Source of the DNA: Halobacterium rubrum
Lineage (GTDB): Archaea; Halobacteriota; Halobacteria; Halobacteriales; Halobacteriaceae
NCBI RefSeq assembly: GCF_021729015.1
Contig: NZ_JAJQQZ010000002.1
Coordinates: 620,001-684,000 of the forward strand
Length of the DNA stretch: 64,000 nt
Direction: 5' to 3'
Made by a program: the position numbers and the translations under genes. How positions within the stretch are numbered: the stretch's first letter is position 1; each line of letters opens with the position of its first letter. The notes beneath the pieces were generated by a model, which had not been told where the DNA came from, ran no database searches, and saw only the letters and a program-made list of their open reading frames with translations. This document shows positions 44,232 to 51,814 of the stretch, piece after piece.

Positions 44232-45032
44232 GTGACCTTCAGCATCTGCGTCCGCGAGTCCTACGAGGACGACGACGGCGACCAGCAGTACCGGTTTGGG
44301 GTAGCGGTGACGACCCGGCTGCCGGGCGTCGGCGTCCCCTGCCCGCACGTCAACGAACACGGCGCAGTGGCCACCCAGAGCCTGACGAACCCCCGGCTGG
44401 GGTCGAAGGGCGTCGAGTACCTCGCCGACGGGCTCGACGTCGAGGACGCCCTGCAGGCGCTTTTGAACGCCGACGACGGCAGCGAGGACCGACAGCTCCA
44501 CGGCGTCGGCCGCGAGGGGTCGTTCGCCTTCTCCGGCGACGGCTGCAACGGCTGGTACGGCGAACGCGAGGGCGAGAACTACACCGTCGCCGGCAACCTC
44601 CTCACCGGCGAGGCCGTCGTCGACCGCACCGCCGAGAAGTACGAGGACCTGCGGGTCGACGGCGCCGGAACCGACGAGGACGCCGACCCGCTGGCGAAGC
44701 GCCTCGTCGACGCGCTCGGCGCCGGACAGGCCGCCGGCGGCGACAAGCGAGAGGAGCTCACCGTCCAGAGCGCGGCCGTCAAGGTCACCGATACCGGCGC
44801 CGAGGAGGCGCCGTACTGGAACGACCTCCGGGTCGACGCCAGCGAGGACCCGGTCGTCGACCTCCGGGAGACCTACCGGCTGGCGAAGGCGGGCTACGAG
44901 GACGCCCTCGACCTGTACGGCGACCCCGACGACGAGGACGCGGAAGCCGAGGCGGACAGCGAGGACGGTGACAGCGACGACGGAGAGCGCGAGCCTGAGC
45001 AGGGAGCGACCGACGGGACCGGGGACGCCTGA
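44232..45032 (+). CDS. DUF1028 family protein (Ntn-hydrolase-like)
   Basis: 266 residues from GTG. The hallmark N-terminus MTFSICVRE is followed by FGVAVTTRLPGVGVPCPHVNEHGAVATQSLTNPRLG, spread over about 21-56, then HGVGREGSFAFSGDGCNGWYG and AGNLLTGEAVV. DUF1028 proteins have the Ntn-hydrolase fold and are usually predicted amidases or peptidoglycan-related hydrolases. An upstream in-frame ATG at 44205 would overlap a TATA-like cctatg, so GTG at 44232 fits both the family start and the promoter. The C-terminus is a long acidic tail. Confidence 0.85.
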   Translation: MTFSICVRESYEDDDGDQQYRFGVAVTTRLPGVGVPCPHVNEHGAVATQSLTNPRLGSKGVEYLADGLDVEDALQALLNADDGSEDRQLHGVGREGSFAFSGDGCNGWYGEREGENYTVAGNLLTGEAVVDRTAEKYEDLRVDGAGTDEDADPLAKRLVDALGAGQAAGGDKREELTVQSAAVKVTDTGAEEAPYWNDLRVDASEDPVVDLRETYRLAKAGYEDALDLYGDPDDEDAEAEADSEDGDSDDGEREPEQGATDGTGDA

Positions 45033-45035
45033 CGC

Positions 45036-45515
45036 TCAGACCGAGAACTCGAACAGCTCGTCGCCGACGTGGTGCAGGGACTCCACGACCTTCCCGGAGT
45101 CGCCGGCCATGTCGTCGCCGTCGACGAGCGCGCGCCCGACGGCCAGCGCCTTCCCGTGTGCTTCTTCCTGAATCACGACGAGGTCGCCCTCGGAGATGCC
45201 CTCGGAGGCCTCGGTGATGCCCGGCCGCATCACGTCCGCGCCGTCGCTCACGAAGGAGACGGCGCCCGCGTCGACGGTGACGACGCCGGTCGAGGGGTCG
45301 GTGCGGTTCGCCCCGGCGACCGTGACGAACGGCTCGCCGCCCGGATACCACACCAGCGGGTCGCCGTCCACGAGCACGACCTCGAAGTCCTCGTCGGCGA
45401 ACTCCACGAGCTCGTAGGAGTCGCCGTCCAGCTCGACGCCCAGCCCCTCACGGAGGGCGTCGGCGATCTCGTCGATTTCGTCGCTTCGCAGGTGGTGACG
45501 CGAGGAGACGTCCAT
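45036..45515 (-). CDS. PUA-domain RNA-binding protein
   Basis: 159 residues. An N-terminal domain (about 1-75: SSRHHLRSDEIDEIADALREGLG, EDFEVVLVDGDPLVWYPGG) is followed by a PUA domain (about 78-150: TVDAGAVSFVSDGADVMRPGI, EGDLVVIQEEAHGKALAVGRA). Single-PUA proteins of this size are common in archaea and related to the MCT-1/Tma20 group acting on tRNA or ribosomes; function here is inferred. It converges on the DUF1028 gene. Confidence 0.9.
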   Translation of the reverse strand: MDVSSRHHLRSDEIDEIADALREGLGVELDGDSYELVEFADEDFEVVLVDGDPLVWYPGGEPFVTVAGANRTDPSTGVVTVDAGAVSFVSDGADVMRPGITEASEGISEGDLVVIQEEAHGKALAVGRALVDGDDMAGDSGKVVESLHHVGDELFEFSV

Positions 45516-45597
45516 ACGTGTCTTCGGGACGGCTCCGGGCATAAAACGACCGCTGTCGGCCCAACCGCTAAGTGGCGGCGCGCAGAACTATCGAGTG

Positions 45598-45876
45598 ATG
45601 TGGGGTGAGAACGACGGCCCCGTCTCCTGTATCGCCTGCGGCGAGGAGGTCCCCCGCAGCGACGCCCGCGAGTACGACAAACACGGCGACCGCTGGACGC
45701 GGGACGGCAAGGACTTCGAGTACCTCTGCAAGCCCTGCTTCCGGGACCTCACCAAGCACGCCCGGGACGGCCTCGAGGACGCCCTCGACGACGCCGGCGC
45801 GGGCCGCGTCGACGACGAGGAGTTCATCGGGCGGTTTCTCGATGCCACACGGGAAGAACCGGCCGAACGCGAGTAG
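45598..45876 (+). CDS. small zinc-ribbon protein (DUF7562-like)
   Basis: 92 residues. The N-terminal half carries CIACGEEVPRSDAREYDKHG and CKPCFRDLTKHARDGLED, giving four cysteines (about 12, 15, 46, 49) for one zinc. The C-terminus is an acidic helix. It resembles a haloarchaeal family I remember as DUF7562, with uncertain name. ATG at 45598 is preferred to the adjacent GTG at 45595. It precedes the RNB nuclease gene by 42 bases. Confidence 0.75.
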   Translation: MWGENDGPVSCIACGEEVPRSDAREYDKHGDRWTRDGKDFEYLCKPCFRDLTKHARDGLEDALDDAGAGRVDDEEFIGRFLDATREEPAERE

Positions 45877-45918
45877 GACGCCGACACCACTAACTACGCC
45901 ACCCGGCTACTGGGTGGT

Positions 45919-47211
45919 ATGACTGAAGCCGACGACGCCGAGCCGGCCCAGGGCTCCATCGAGGACCAGGGTCCCGTCGAGATTCCGCCGGAGCTCGCCC
46001 GCCAGCTCGAGAACAAACGCGACGACCTCTTCGAGAAGTTCGACCTCCACGACGAGTTCCCGCCGGAGGTCGTCGAGGAGGCCGAGGCGCGGACGGAGGA
46101 CGTCCAGAAAGAGATCGCCGAGGAGGTCGACGACCGGGCGGACATGCGGCCGCTGCCGACGTGGACCGTCGACCCCGTCGACGCCCAGGACTTCGACGAC
46201 GCCATCTCGGTGCTGGAACGCGACGACGAGTACGTCCTCTGGGTCCACATCGCCGACGTCACGCACTACGTCCACCCCGACTCGAAGATGTGGGAGGAGG
46301 CGATCCAGCGCGCGAACACCGTCTACCTCCCCGGGTACACGATGCACATGCTGCCGCCCGTGCTCGCGGAGACGGTGTGCTCGCTGGTGCCCGGCGAGGA
46401 CCGGCTCGCACACACCGTCGAGATGCACCTCGACAAGGACGACCTCTCCTACCAGAACATCGAGATCTACAAGTCCGTCATCCACAGCGACGAACGCCTC
46501 ACGTACAAGGAGGCCGAACAGCGGCTGGACGACGAGACGGCCGAACTCCACGACGAACTCTCGATGGTGTTCGAGCTCGCCGACCAGATGCACGAACAGC
46601 GCAAGGAGGAGGGCAGCCTCGTCCTCAACCCCCGCCGGGACCGCGCCCACACCATCATCGAGGAGTCGATGCTGAAGGCCAACAAGGCTGTCACGCACGA
46701 ACTCATGTGGAGCCGGGGCGTCGAAGCCGTCTACCGCGTCCACCCGCAGCCGTCGCCCGAGGAGTGGGACGACGCCCTCCAGGAGATCCAGGAGCTCAAC
46801 GGCGTCTCCATCCCCGGCGACGCCTGGGACGACCCCCGGAAGGCCGTCAACGCCACCCTCGAACAGGCGCCCGAGCGCCAGCTCGGGAAGATCCAGTGGG
46901 CTGTGATGAAGGTGATGCCGCGCGCCCGGTACATGAACGACCCCTTCGGCGGCCACCACGCGCTCAACTTCGAGATCTACGGCCACTTCACCAGCCCCAT
47001 CCGGCGGATGAGCGACCTCGTCAACCACTGGATCGTCTACCAGAACGACGTCCCCGAGAACCTCGTCGCGCTCTGCGACCGCGCCAGCGACAAACAGCAG
47101 GCCGGCGAGACCGCCGAACGCGAGTACCGGAACTTCCTCGAGGAGGTCGGCCTCGACCCGGACGCCGTCAACAACCGCGGCGTCGAAATCGTCGAAGACG
47201 CCGAGGTCTGA
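45919..47211 (+). CDS. RNase R/II-family exoribonuclease (RNB domain)
   Basis: 430 residues. The RNB domain fills most of the protein. The magnesium-binding acidic cluster DPVDAQDFDDAISV is near 90-103, followed by LWVHIADVTHYVHPDS, RANTVYLPGYTMHMLPPVLAETVCSLVPGEDRLAHTVEM (in parts) and the late motif FGGHHALNFEIYGHFTSPIRRMSDLVNHW. N-terminal cold-shock and C-terminal S1 domains of bacterial RNase R are missing, as in haloarchaeal RNase R. It degrades RNA 3'-5' processively. Haloarchaea lack an exosome core, so this enzyme is likely a main 3' exonuclease. Confidence 0.95.
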   Translation: MTEADDAEPAQGSIEDQGPVEIPPELARQLENKRDDLFEKFDLHDEFPPEVVEEAEARTEDVQKEIAEEVDDRADMRPLPTWTVDPVDAQDFDDAISVLERDDEYVLWVHIADVTHYVHPDSKMWEEAIQRANTVYLPGYTMHMLPPVLAETVCSLVPGEDRLAHTVEMHLDKDDLSYQNIEIYKSVIHSDERLTYKEAEQRLDDETAELHDELSMVFELADQMHEQRKEEGSLVLNPRRDRAHTIIEESMLKANKAVTHELMWSRGVEAVYRVHPQPSPEEWDDALQEIQELNGVSIPGDAWDDPRKAVNATLEQAPERQLGKIQWAVMKVMPRARYMNDPFGGHHALNFEIYGHFTSPIRRMSDLVNHWIVYQNDVPENLVALCDRASDKQQAGETAEREYRNFLEEVGLDPDAVNNRGVEIVEDAEV

Positions 47212-47250
47212 ACGGCCCGCTGTACATTCTTCTCGGGTGACTGCCGCCCG

Positions 47251-48300
47251 CTACCACTCCGTCGCAGGCGGGTGATCCCAGCCGTAGAACGGCGCCGGCA
47301 CGCGGTCGGTCCACAGCGTCTGCCCGAGCCAGTAGCCCACGTGCCAGCCCGGCCGCTCGTGGGCGGCCTCCCCGAGGACCACGTGGGCGTCCGTGTAGTA
47401 CTCCGGCGCCCCGTCGTCGTCGACGTCGGGGCCCTGCCAGTCGACGCAGGACGACGACGGCTCGCCGGTGTCGACACCCTCACAGGCCGCGTCCTTCCGG
47501 AACGACACCACCACGTCGGCGGCTGCGGCGTCCTCGGTGACCGTCACTGACGGCGGCCGCTGTATCGTGCCGTCGGCGCCGTCCGCCAGGAACGACACGG
47601 CGGCAGCCAGCCGGTCCCGCTGGCCGTCACGGAGCGCGGCGTCGCTGCTGGGTGCCACCGACAGCGTCTCCGACGCCCACGGGTACGTCCGGTTGCGCGC
47701 GTCCACGACGTCCGCCGGCGCTCGCGCCGACAGATTCGTCGACATCACCGCCGCCGGCTCGTCGCCGTGCCGGTACCCGAGCGTGTGCCCGAACTCGTGT
47801 TTCAGCACGGCCTCGGTCGTGTTCGGCGCGTGTCCACCCCGGATCTGCACCGTCACCGTCCCGTCAACGCGGGACTCCTCGGTCAGCACCGGCGCACACC
47901 CCAGCGCCACGTCGTCCTCGTGCACGCCACACCCCTCGACGGTGCGCACCACCGCCACCCGGAGGTCCGGCTCCTCGTGCTCGCTCACCACCCGGTAGTC
48001 GGGCTCGTAGGCCGCGTCGGCGTCGCTCTCGGTCTCGCTCTCCCAGTACTGCACCGTCCGCATCACCTCCGACACCACGTTCCGGTCGCCACCCCCTCGG
48101 TGGTCGACGGTCACCACGATCTCCTCGGTCCGCCACGGGTTGTCGTACACCTCCGACGGCGGCTCACCGACCGTCCGGTCGTCGTACGGCAAGTCCACGG
48201 AGGGGTTCTCCACGGGCTCCGGCGCCGCCGGCTGCGTCGTCAGACAGCCCGCTGTCACCACCAGCGCGAGCACTGCGAGCACCGCCGCAGCGCGTGCCAT
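47251..48300 (-). CDS. lipoprotein metalloprotease with metzincin motif
   Basis: 349 residues. A signal and lipobox (VVTAGC, Cys19) indicate surface lipidation. HEFGHTLGYRH occupies about 168-178 and VMSTN follows as Met-turn near 186, giving a complete metzincin active site. The middle region DVVVSFRKDAACEGVDTGEP and the Cys pairs suggest disulphides outside the cell. It resembles a family of haloarchaeal matrixin-like proteases. It converges with the RNase gene and is separated from the tRNA-flanking repeats by its own promoter region. Confidence 0.88.
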   Translation of the reverse strand: MARAAAVLAVLALVVTAGCLTTQPAAPEPVENPSVDLPYDDRTVGEPPSEVYDNPWRTEEIVVTVDHRGGGDRNVVSEVMRTVQYWESETESDADAAYEPDYRVVSEHEEPDLRVAVVRTVEGCGVHEDDVALGCAPVLTEESRVDGTVTVQIRGGHAPNTTEAVLKHEFGHTLGYRHGDEPAAVMSTNLSARAPADVVDARNRTYPWASETLSVAPSSDAALRDGQRDRLAAAVSFLADGADGTIQRPPSVTVTEDAAAADVVVSFRKDAACEGVDTGEPSSSCVDWQGPDVDDDGAPEYYTDAHVVLGEAAHERPGWHVGYWLGQTLWTDRVPAPFYGWDHPPATEW

Positions 48301-48366
48301 TGTGACACAGCTAGACAGTATTCCGTATCAACGTGTCGGCTGACCGCTCGAGCACCCCTGCCGAGT

Positions 48367-48415
48367 GACACACGCGTCGCTTCGCGGTCGAGTAGTAGAG
48401 TGGACTCGCTGGGAT
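48367..48415 (+). repeat. 49-base direct repeat, copy 1
   Basis: It begins gacacacgcgtcgcttcg and ends gtggactcgctgggat; identical to the copy at 48641-48689, 274 bases away. The last 15 bases match the tRNA-Ala 3' end on the other strand. Confidence 0.9.
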
Positions 48416-48554
48416 CACCGTGAGCGCTGCGAGGCGCCGCGCGCCTCGAAATGTGCGAACGGCGCAGCCGTGAGCACAGCGAACGGGGAGCCTGCGAGGG
48501 AATGACTGAGCGAACGCTGTGCGTTCGCGAGGGTCGCCAGACCTCCGGTCTGGC

Positions 48555-48617
48555 GGGATTTGAACCCGTTCCGAGACTCGCTGCGCTCGTCTCGCGGGGC
48601 TTCAAATCCCGACTCGC
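48555..48617. repeat. T-arm hairpin unit 1
   Basis: GGGATTTGAACCC at 48555-48567 and GGGCTTCAAATCCC ending at 48610 form an inverted repeat closed by about 29 bases, followed by gactcgcc. Each arm resembles a tRNA T-arm. Confidence 0.7.
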
Positions 48618-48640
48618 CACCACGAGAATCGACGCGAAGC

Positions 48641-48689
48641 GACACACGCGTCGCTTCGCGGTCGAGTAGTAGAGTGGACTCGCTGGGAT
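48641..48689 (+). repeat. 49-base direct repeat, copy 2
   Basis: Identical to 48367-48415. Here the similarity to the tRNA 3' end continues to 48697 (23 bases from 48675), ending in tgaaccc. Confidence 0.9.
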
Positions 48690-48763
48690 TTGAACCCGGA
48701 GGAAGACGGACCGCTCGCTTCGCTTGCGGTTGCGACTTCCAGGGCTTCAAATCCCGACTCGCC
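48685..48763. repeat. T-arm hairpin unit 2
   Basis: GGGATTTGAACCC at 48685-48697 and GGGCTTCAAATCCC at 48742-48755, then gactcgcc as in unit 1; the loop of about 44 bases differs from unit 1. Confidence 0.7.
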
Positions 48764-48829
48764 GCGCCGCACTCGCAACGACGGACGAGCGACACGCTGG
48801 TCGCTCGTCGCGTCGGTTCTCGAGAAGTA

Positions 48830-48901
48830 TGGACTCGCTGGGATTTGAACCCAGGGCCTCTTCCTTGCGAAGGAAGCGATCTACCCCTGATCTACGAGCC
48901 C
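48830..48901 (-). tRNA. tRNA-Ala (anticodon CGC)
   Basis: 72-base cloverleaf on the minus strand. The acceptor stem GGGCTCG/CGAGTCC contains a G3:U70 wobble, the alanine identity element, and A73 discriminator. The anticodon stem CTTCC/GGAAG holds loop TTCGCAA, so the anticodon is CGC. The T-loop is GTTCAAATC. CCA is not encoded. A further fragmented copy of its 3' end recurs three times in the adjacent block. Confidence 0.95.
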
Positions 48902-48979
48902 GCACCCGAATGCAGTCGACGGCTGCACTTCAGGCTTCTGTTTCGGGCGGTGGAGGGCCGAACAGCGGGGGCAGGTGCG

Positions 48980-49333
48980 TCAGTCGGCGAACTGGACGGC
49001 GACGTCGATGCTGCCGCCGTCGAGGCCGACGGAGAGGGACTGGGCGGCGGCCTCGTAGCGCTCGTGGTGGTTGCCGTCGTCGGCGATGACGAGTTCGGTG
49101 GCGACGAGCCCGGCGTCCTCGAGGTCGTTCAGCCGGCGGTAGACGGTGGCCCGGGAGATGCCGGTGACGTCGGCAATCTCGCGGCCGCCGCGGGGCGCCT
49201 CGGAGACGGCCTCGAACACGCGGCGGGTGTACTGGTCGCCGAACAGCTCGAGGAGCTCCTCGGGGCTGGGGTCGGGGTCGGCCGATTCGGCGTGGGGTGG
49301 GTAGTCGCGGACAGGGTCGGCGTGCGTCGACAT
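48980..49333 (-). CDS. ArsR-like winged-helix regulator
   Basis: 117 residues. The domain starts PEELLELFGDQYTRRVFEAVSE; the recognition helix is in GISRATVYRRLNDLEDAGLV (about 64-83); the wing is TELVIADDGNHHERYEA. This is the haloarchaeal DUF7342/ArsR-like single-domain regulator pattern. It is divergent from the HalX response regulator across an intergenic region with direct repeats and a hairpin, which are likely operator sites. Confidence 0.88.
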   Translation of the reverse strand: MSTHADPVRDYPPHAESADPDPSPEELLELFGDQYTRRVFEAVSEAPRGGREIADVTGISRATVYRRLNDLEDAGLVATELVIADDGNHHERYEAAAQSLSVGLDGGSIDVAVQFAD

Positions 49334-49371
49334 ACTACTGGAGAGTGGCTCCGCCGCCGTGGACCTTCCAG

Positions 49372-49417
49372 CTAGCTATGCAGACCCGCATCGCGACGCG
49401 GGTCTAGCTATGCAGAC
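49372..49417. promoter_or_regulatory. direct repeats flanking a hairpin in a divergent promoter
   Basis: CTAGCTATGCAGAC occurs at 49372-49385 and again at 49404-49417, 32 bases apart (about three helical turns). Between them the arms GACCCGC (49383-49389) and GCGGGTC (49398-49404) can pair. The block lies between the winged-helix gene (start 49333) and the response regulator gene (start 49487), as expected for a shared operator. Confidence 0.6.
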
Positions 49418-49486
49418 TGCCGGTTCGCGGCGAACGGTACCAGTTATGTGGGTCGACGCCCGAATTCTGGACTGTACGTGGACAGC

Positions 49487-50065
49487 ATGGCTGCCGACGA
49501 ATCGAGCACGGGCCTCAGGGTGCTCGTCGTCGACGACGAGAAGGAGGTGGCGGACGCGTACGCGCTCCGCCTCCGGGGGTTCTGTGAGACCGAGACAGCC
49601 TACGGTGGGGAGGCGGCGCTCGCGGCCGTCGAGGACGAGACGTTCGACGTCGTGTTGCTCGACCGCCACATGCCGGGACTCTCCGGCGACGAGGTGCTCC
49701 GGGAGCTCGACGACCGCGACTTCCCCGGGCGGGTCGTCATGGTGACGGCCGTCGACCCACAGTTCGACGTCATCGAGATGCCGTTCGACGACTACCTCTG
49801 CAAGCCCGTCGACCGCGAGGACGTCCGAGCGGCCGTCGACCAGCAGCGCCGGGTGCTCGCCTACGAGATGCTCGGCGAGTACTTCAGCGCCGAATCGAAG
49901 CGCGCCGTCCTCGAGTCCGGGACCGCCGAGTCAGCGCGGGCCAGCCACGACGGCTACGAGGCGCTCAGCGAGCGCGCCGCCACCCTCGAGGCGCGCGCGA
50001 AGCGTCTACTCGACGACCCGACCGTCGTCGACTCCTTCGACGACATCTGCCGCGAGGAACTCTAA
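49487..50065 (+). CDS. response regulator with HalX output domain
   Basis: 192 residues. The receiver domain (about 10-120) has the acidic pair in VLVVDDEKEV, phospho-acceptor Asp in VVLLDRHMPGLSG, Thr in VMVTAVD and Lys in YLCKPVD. The C-terminal helical part (about 125-190) with YEALSERAATLEARAKRLLDDP matches the HalX domain found only in haloarchaea. It should receive phosphate from a nearby kinase, perhaps the one at 51815 or 53206 (inference). A GTG nine bases upstream is an alternative start. Confidence 0.92.
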   Translation: MAADESSTGLRVLVVDDEKEVADAYALRLRGFCETETAYGGEAALAAVEDETFDVVLLDRHMPGLSGDEVLRELDDRDFPGRVVMVTAVDPQFDVIEMPFDDYLCKPVDREDVRAAVDQQRRVLAYEMLGEYFSAESKRAVLESGTAESARASHDGYEALSERAATLEARAKRLLDDPTVVDSFDDICREEL

Positions 50066-50086
50066 TCGGGCCGCACCCGGGCGGCG

Positions 50087-51721
50087 TCACTCGGCGTTCC
50101 CGGGGCGGACGTCGCCGTCGAAGAACGCGTCGAGGAGCTTCCGCTGGCTGGCGCGGAGGTGGTGCAGCAGCGTCGACCCCGTGATGTCCAGCGACGACGC
50201 GACTTCCTCTGCGGTGCTGTCGCGGGGCGATTCGAAGTAGCCGGCGAGGTAGGCGGTCCGCAGCACCGTCTGCTGGCGGTCGGTGAGTTCGTCGCCGAGT
50301 TCGTCCCGGAACTCGCGGCCCCGGGACGGCGAGCGCTCCCGGTCGCGTTTGGCCTGCACGTCGGCCGCGAACTCGCGGCAGACCGCTGCAACCATCCGCC
50401 GCACGTCGCCGTCCGGCGGGAGGTCGACGACGACCCGGCCGCTGCCGGACGCGAACTCGGCGCGCTGCACGGTCCCGCCGGCGTTCTCGGCGGCCAGCAG
50501 CGGGCTGTCGCTGCGGACTTCGAGTTCCAGCGTGCCGCCGGACTCGCCGGCGTGGACGACGCGAGCGGCGTCGACGCCCGGCACGTCGAGGGTGGCGCTG
50601 CTGCTCGCGTCGGTTTCACCACCGTCAGCAGTGGCGGCGGCGAGCCGGTCGACGTCGCCGTCGTCCACCGAGACGTAGCAGAGGAGGGCGTCGTCGCCCT
50701 GCGGGACGGTGCCCTCGAGGGCGACGCGGGCGTCCAGCGCGGCGCTGAGGTCGGCCAGTGCGGCGGGCCGGTCGACTTCGAACGTGACCTCGGTGACGGC
50801 GTCCGAGCGCAGGAGACTCCGGTTCCGCACCGCGGTGACCGCGAACCCGGCGACCTCGCCGAGCGTGCGGAAGCTGGCGCGCTCCCGTTCGCCGAACGCG
50901 TCGCTGCCGGCCGCGTACACGCCGACGACGCCGTGGACCGTCGACCCGTGGGCGAGCGGTATCGCGAGCAGCGACTGCACGCCGTCGGCGAACCCCGCAC
51001 GGCGAACCGGTTCGGGCGCGGCGGGATCTTCGGCCAGCGGCGCCACCACCTGGAGGTCGCCCGTCTGCACGGCGCGTTCCTCGGCGGTCGGCCGGCTACT
51101 CTCTAGCGTCTCCCTGACGGCGTCGAAGGTCTCCCCGGTCCCGCCGGCGGCAGCCCGAACGGCGACGCCGTCGCCGTCGACGGCTCTCTCGCCGACCCAC
51201 GCGAACTCGTAGAGCTCCGTCTCGCCGAGCCGCGAGCAGATGGTCTCGGCGATCTCGTCTCGGGAGTCGGCGCCGACGAGCTCGGCGAGCACGTCCGAGA
51301 GCAGTGCGTCGATGACGGCGGTGCGCGCGCGCTCGGTGCGGAAGCGCTCGACAGTCTGTTCGTACCGCCGTCGCTCCGTCACGTCCTCGAGGAACACGGT
51401 CGCGGCGGGCGGCGCTTCACACGATTCGGTACCGGGGTCTGTGTCGTCGCTGTCGGCGTCCCGGGTCGTTACCGTGACTGCGAGCCACTGGTCGAGGTCG
51501 GGGTAGTACTCCTCGAACGAGCCCGCGTCGACCGTCTCGCCGGCGAACGCGCTGGGCACCGAGTCCTCGACCGACCGCGGGAACACGTCGCCAACTGGCG
51601 CTCCGGCCGCGTCCGCGAGTCCGTCGACCAGGTCGGTTGCAGTGTCGTCGACGGCCGCGACCACGCCGTCCCGGGTCACCTCGAGCACGCCGAACGGGGC
51701 GTCCCGGAGGCGGTCGTCCAT
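50087..51721 (-). CDS. bacterio-opsin-activator-like regulator (PAS-GAF-HTH-10)
   Basis: 544 residues. A PAS domain (about 1-115, closing with ATVFLEDVTERRRYE), a GAF domain (about 145-285, SLLAIPLAHGSTVHGVVGVYA), the Bat-type linker domain (about 290-470), and a C-terminal HTH-10 (ELTDRQQTVLRTAYLAGYFESPRDSTAEEVA, then ITGSTLLHHLRASQRKLLDAFF). This is the Bat architecture that controls bacteriorhodopsin synthesis in Halobacterium, although many paralogues with other targets exist. No bop gene is in this window. Confidence 0.94.
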   Translation of the reverse strand: MDDRLRDAPFGVLEVTRDGVVAAVDDTATDLVDGLADAAGAPVGDVFPRSVEDSVPSAFAGETVDAGSFEEYYPDLDQWLAVTVTTRDADSDDTDPGTESCEAPPAATVFLEDVTERRRYEQTVERFRTERARTAVIDALLSDVLAELVGADSRDEIAETICSRLGETELYEFAWVGERAVDGDGVAVRAAAGGTGETFDAVRETLESSRPTAEERAVQTGDLQVVAPLAEDPAAPEPVRRAGFADGVQSLLAIPLAHGSTVHGVVGVYAAGSDAFGERERASFRTLGEVAGFAVTAVRNRSLLRSDAVTEVTFEVDRPAALADLSAALDARVALEGTVPQGDDALLCYVSVDDGDVDRLAAATADGGETDASSSATLDVPGVDAARVVHAGESGGTLELEVRSDSPLLAAENAGGTVQRAEFASGSGRVVVDLPPDGDVRRMVAAVCREFAADVQAKRDRERSPSRGREFRDELGDELTDRQQTVLRTAYLAGYFESPRDSTAEEVASSLDITGSTLLHHLRASQRKLLDAFFDGDVRPGNAE

Positions 51722-51814
51722 GTGGCGACCACGCAACGGCCAGCGACATTGCTCTGTCGGTCCCCTGTCACAGCAGCTACCGCCAGCACCGCCACGGCCG
51801 CCACTGCCGGCCGC

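Larger units (their letters stand above)
48301..48829. repeat. hairpin and T-arm repeat block beside tRNA-Ala
   Basis: 529 bases without a credible protein gene. It contains two copies of a 49-base repeat, two hairpin units of the form GGGATTTGAACCC ... GGCTTCAAATCCC, and other GC-rich stems such as GCCAGACC-tcc-GGTCTGGC at about 48536-48554. The tggactcgctggg motif is the reverse complement of the tRNA-Ala 3' end that lies at 48830. These look like remnants of repeated integration or duplication of tRNA 3' ends. Confidence 0.7.

Noticed and set aside
48451-49375. frames of 70-270 codons through the tRNA repeat block
   Set aside because: They cross the tRNA gene or are antisense to the winged-helix gene, and their sequence is the translated repeat.
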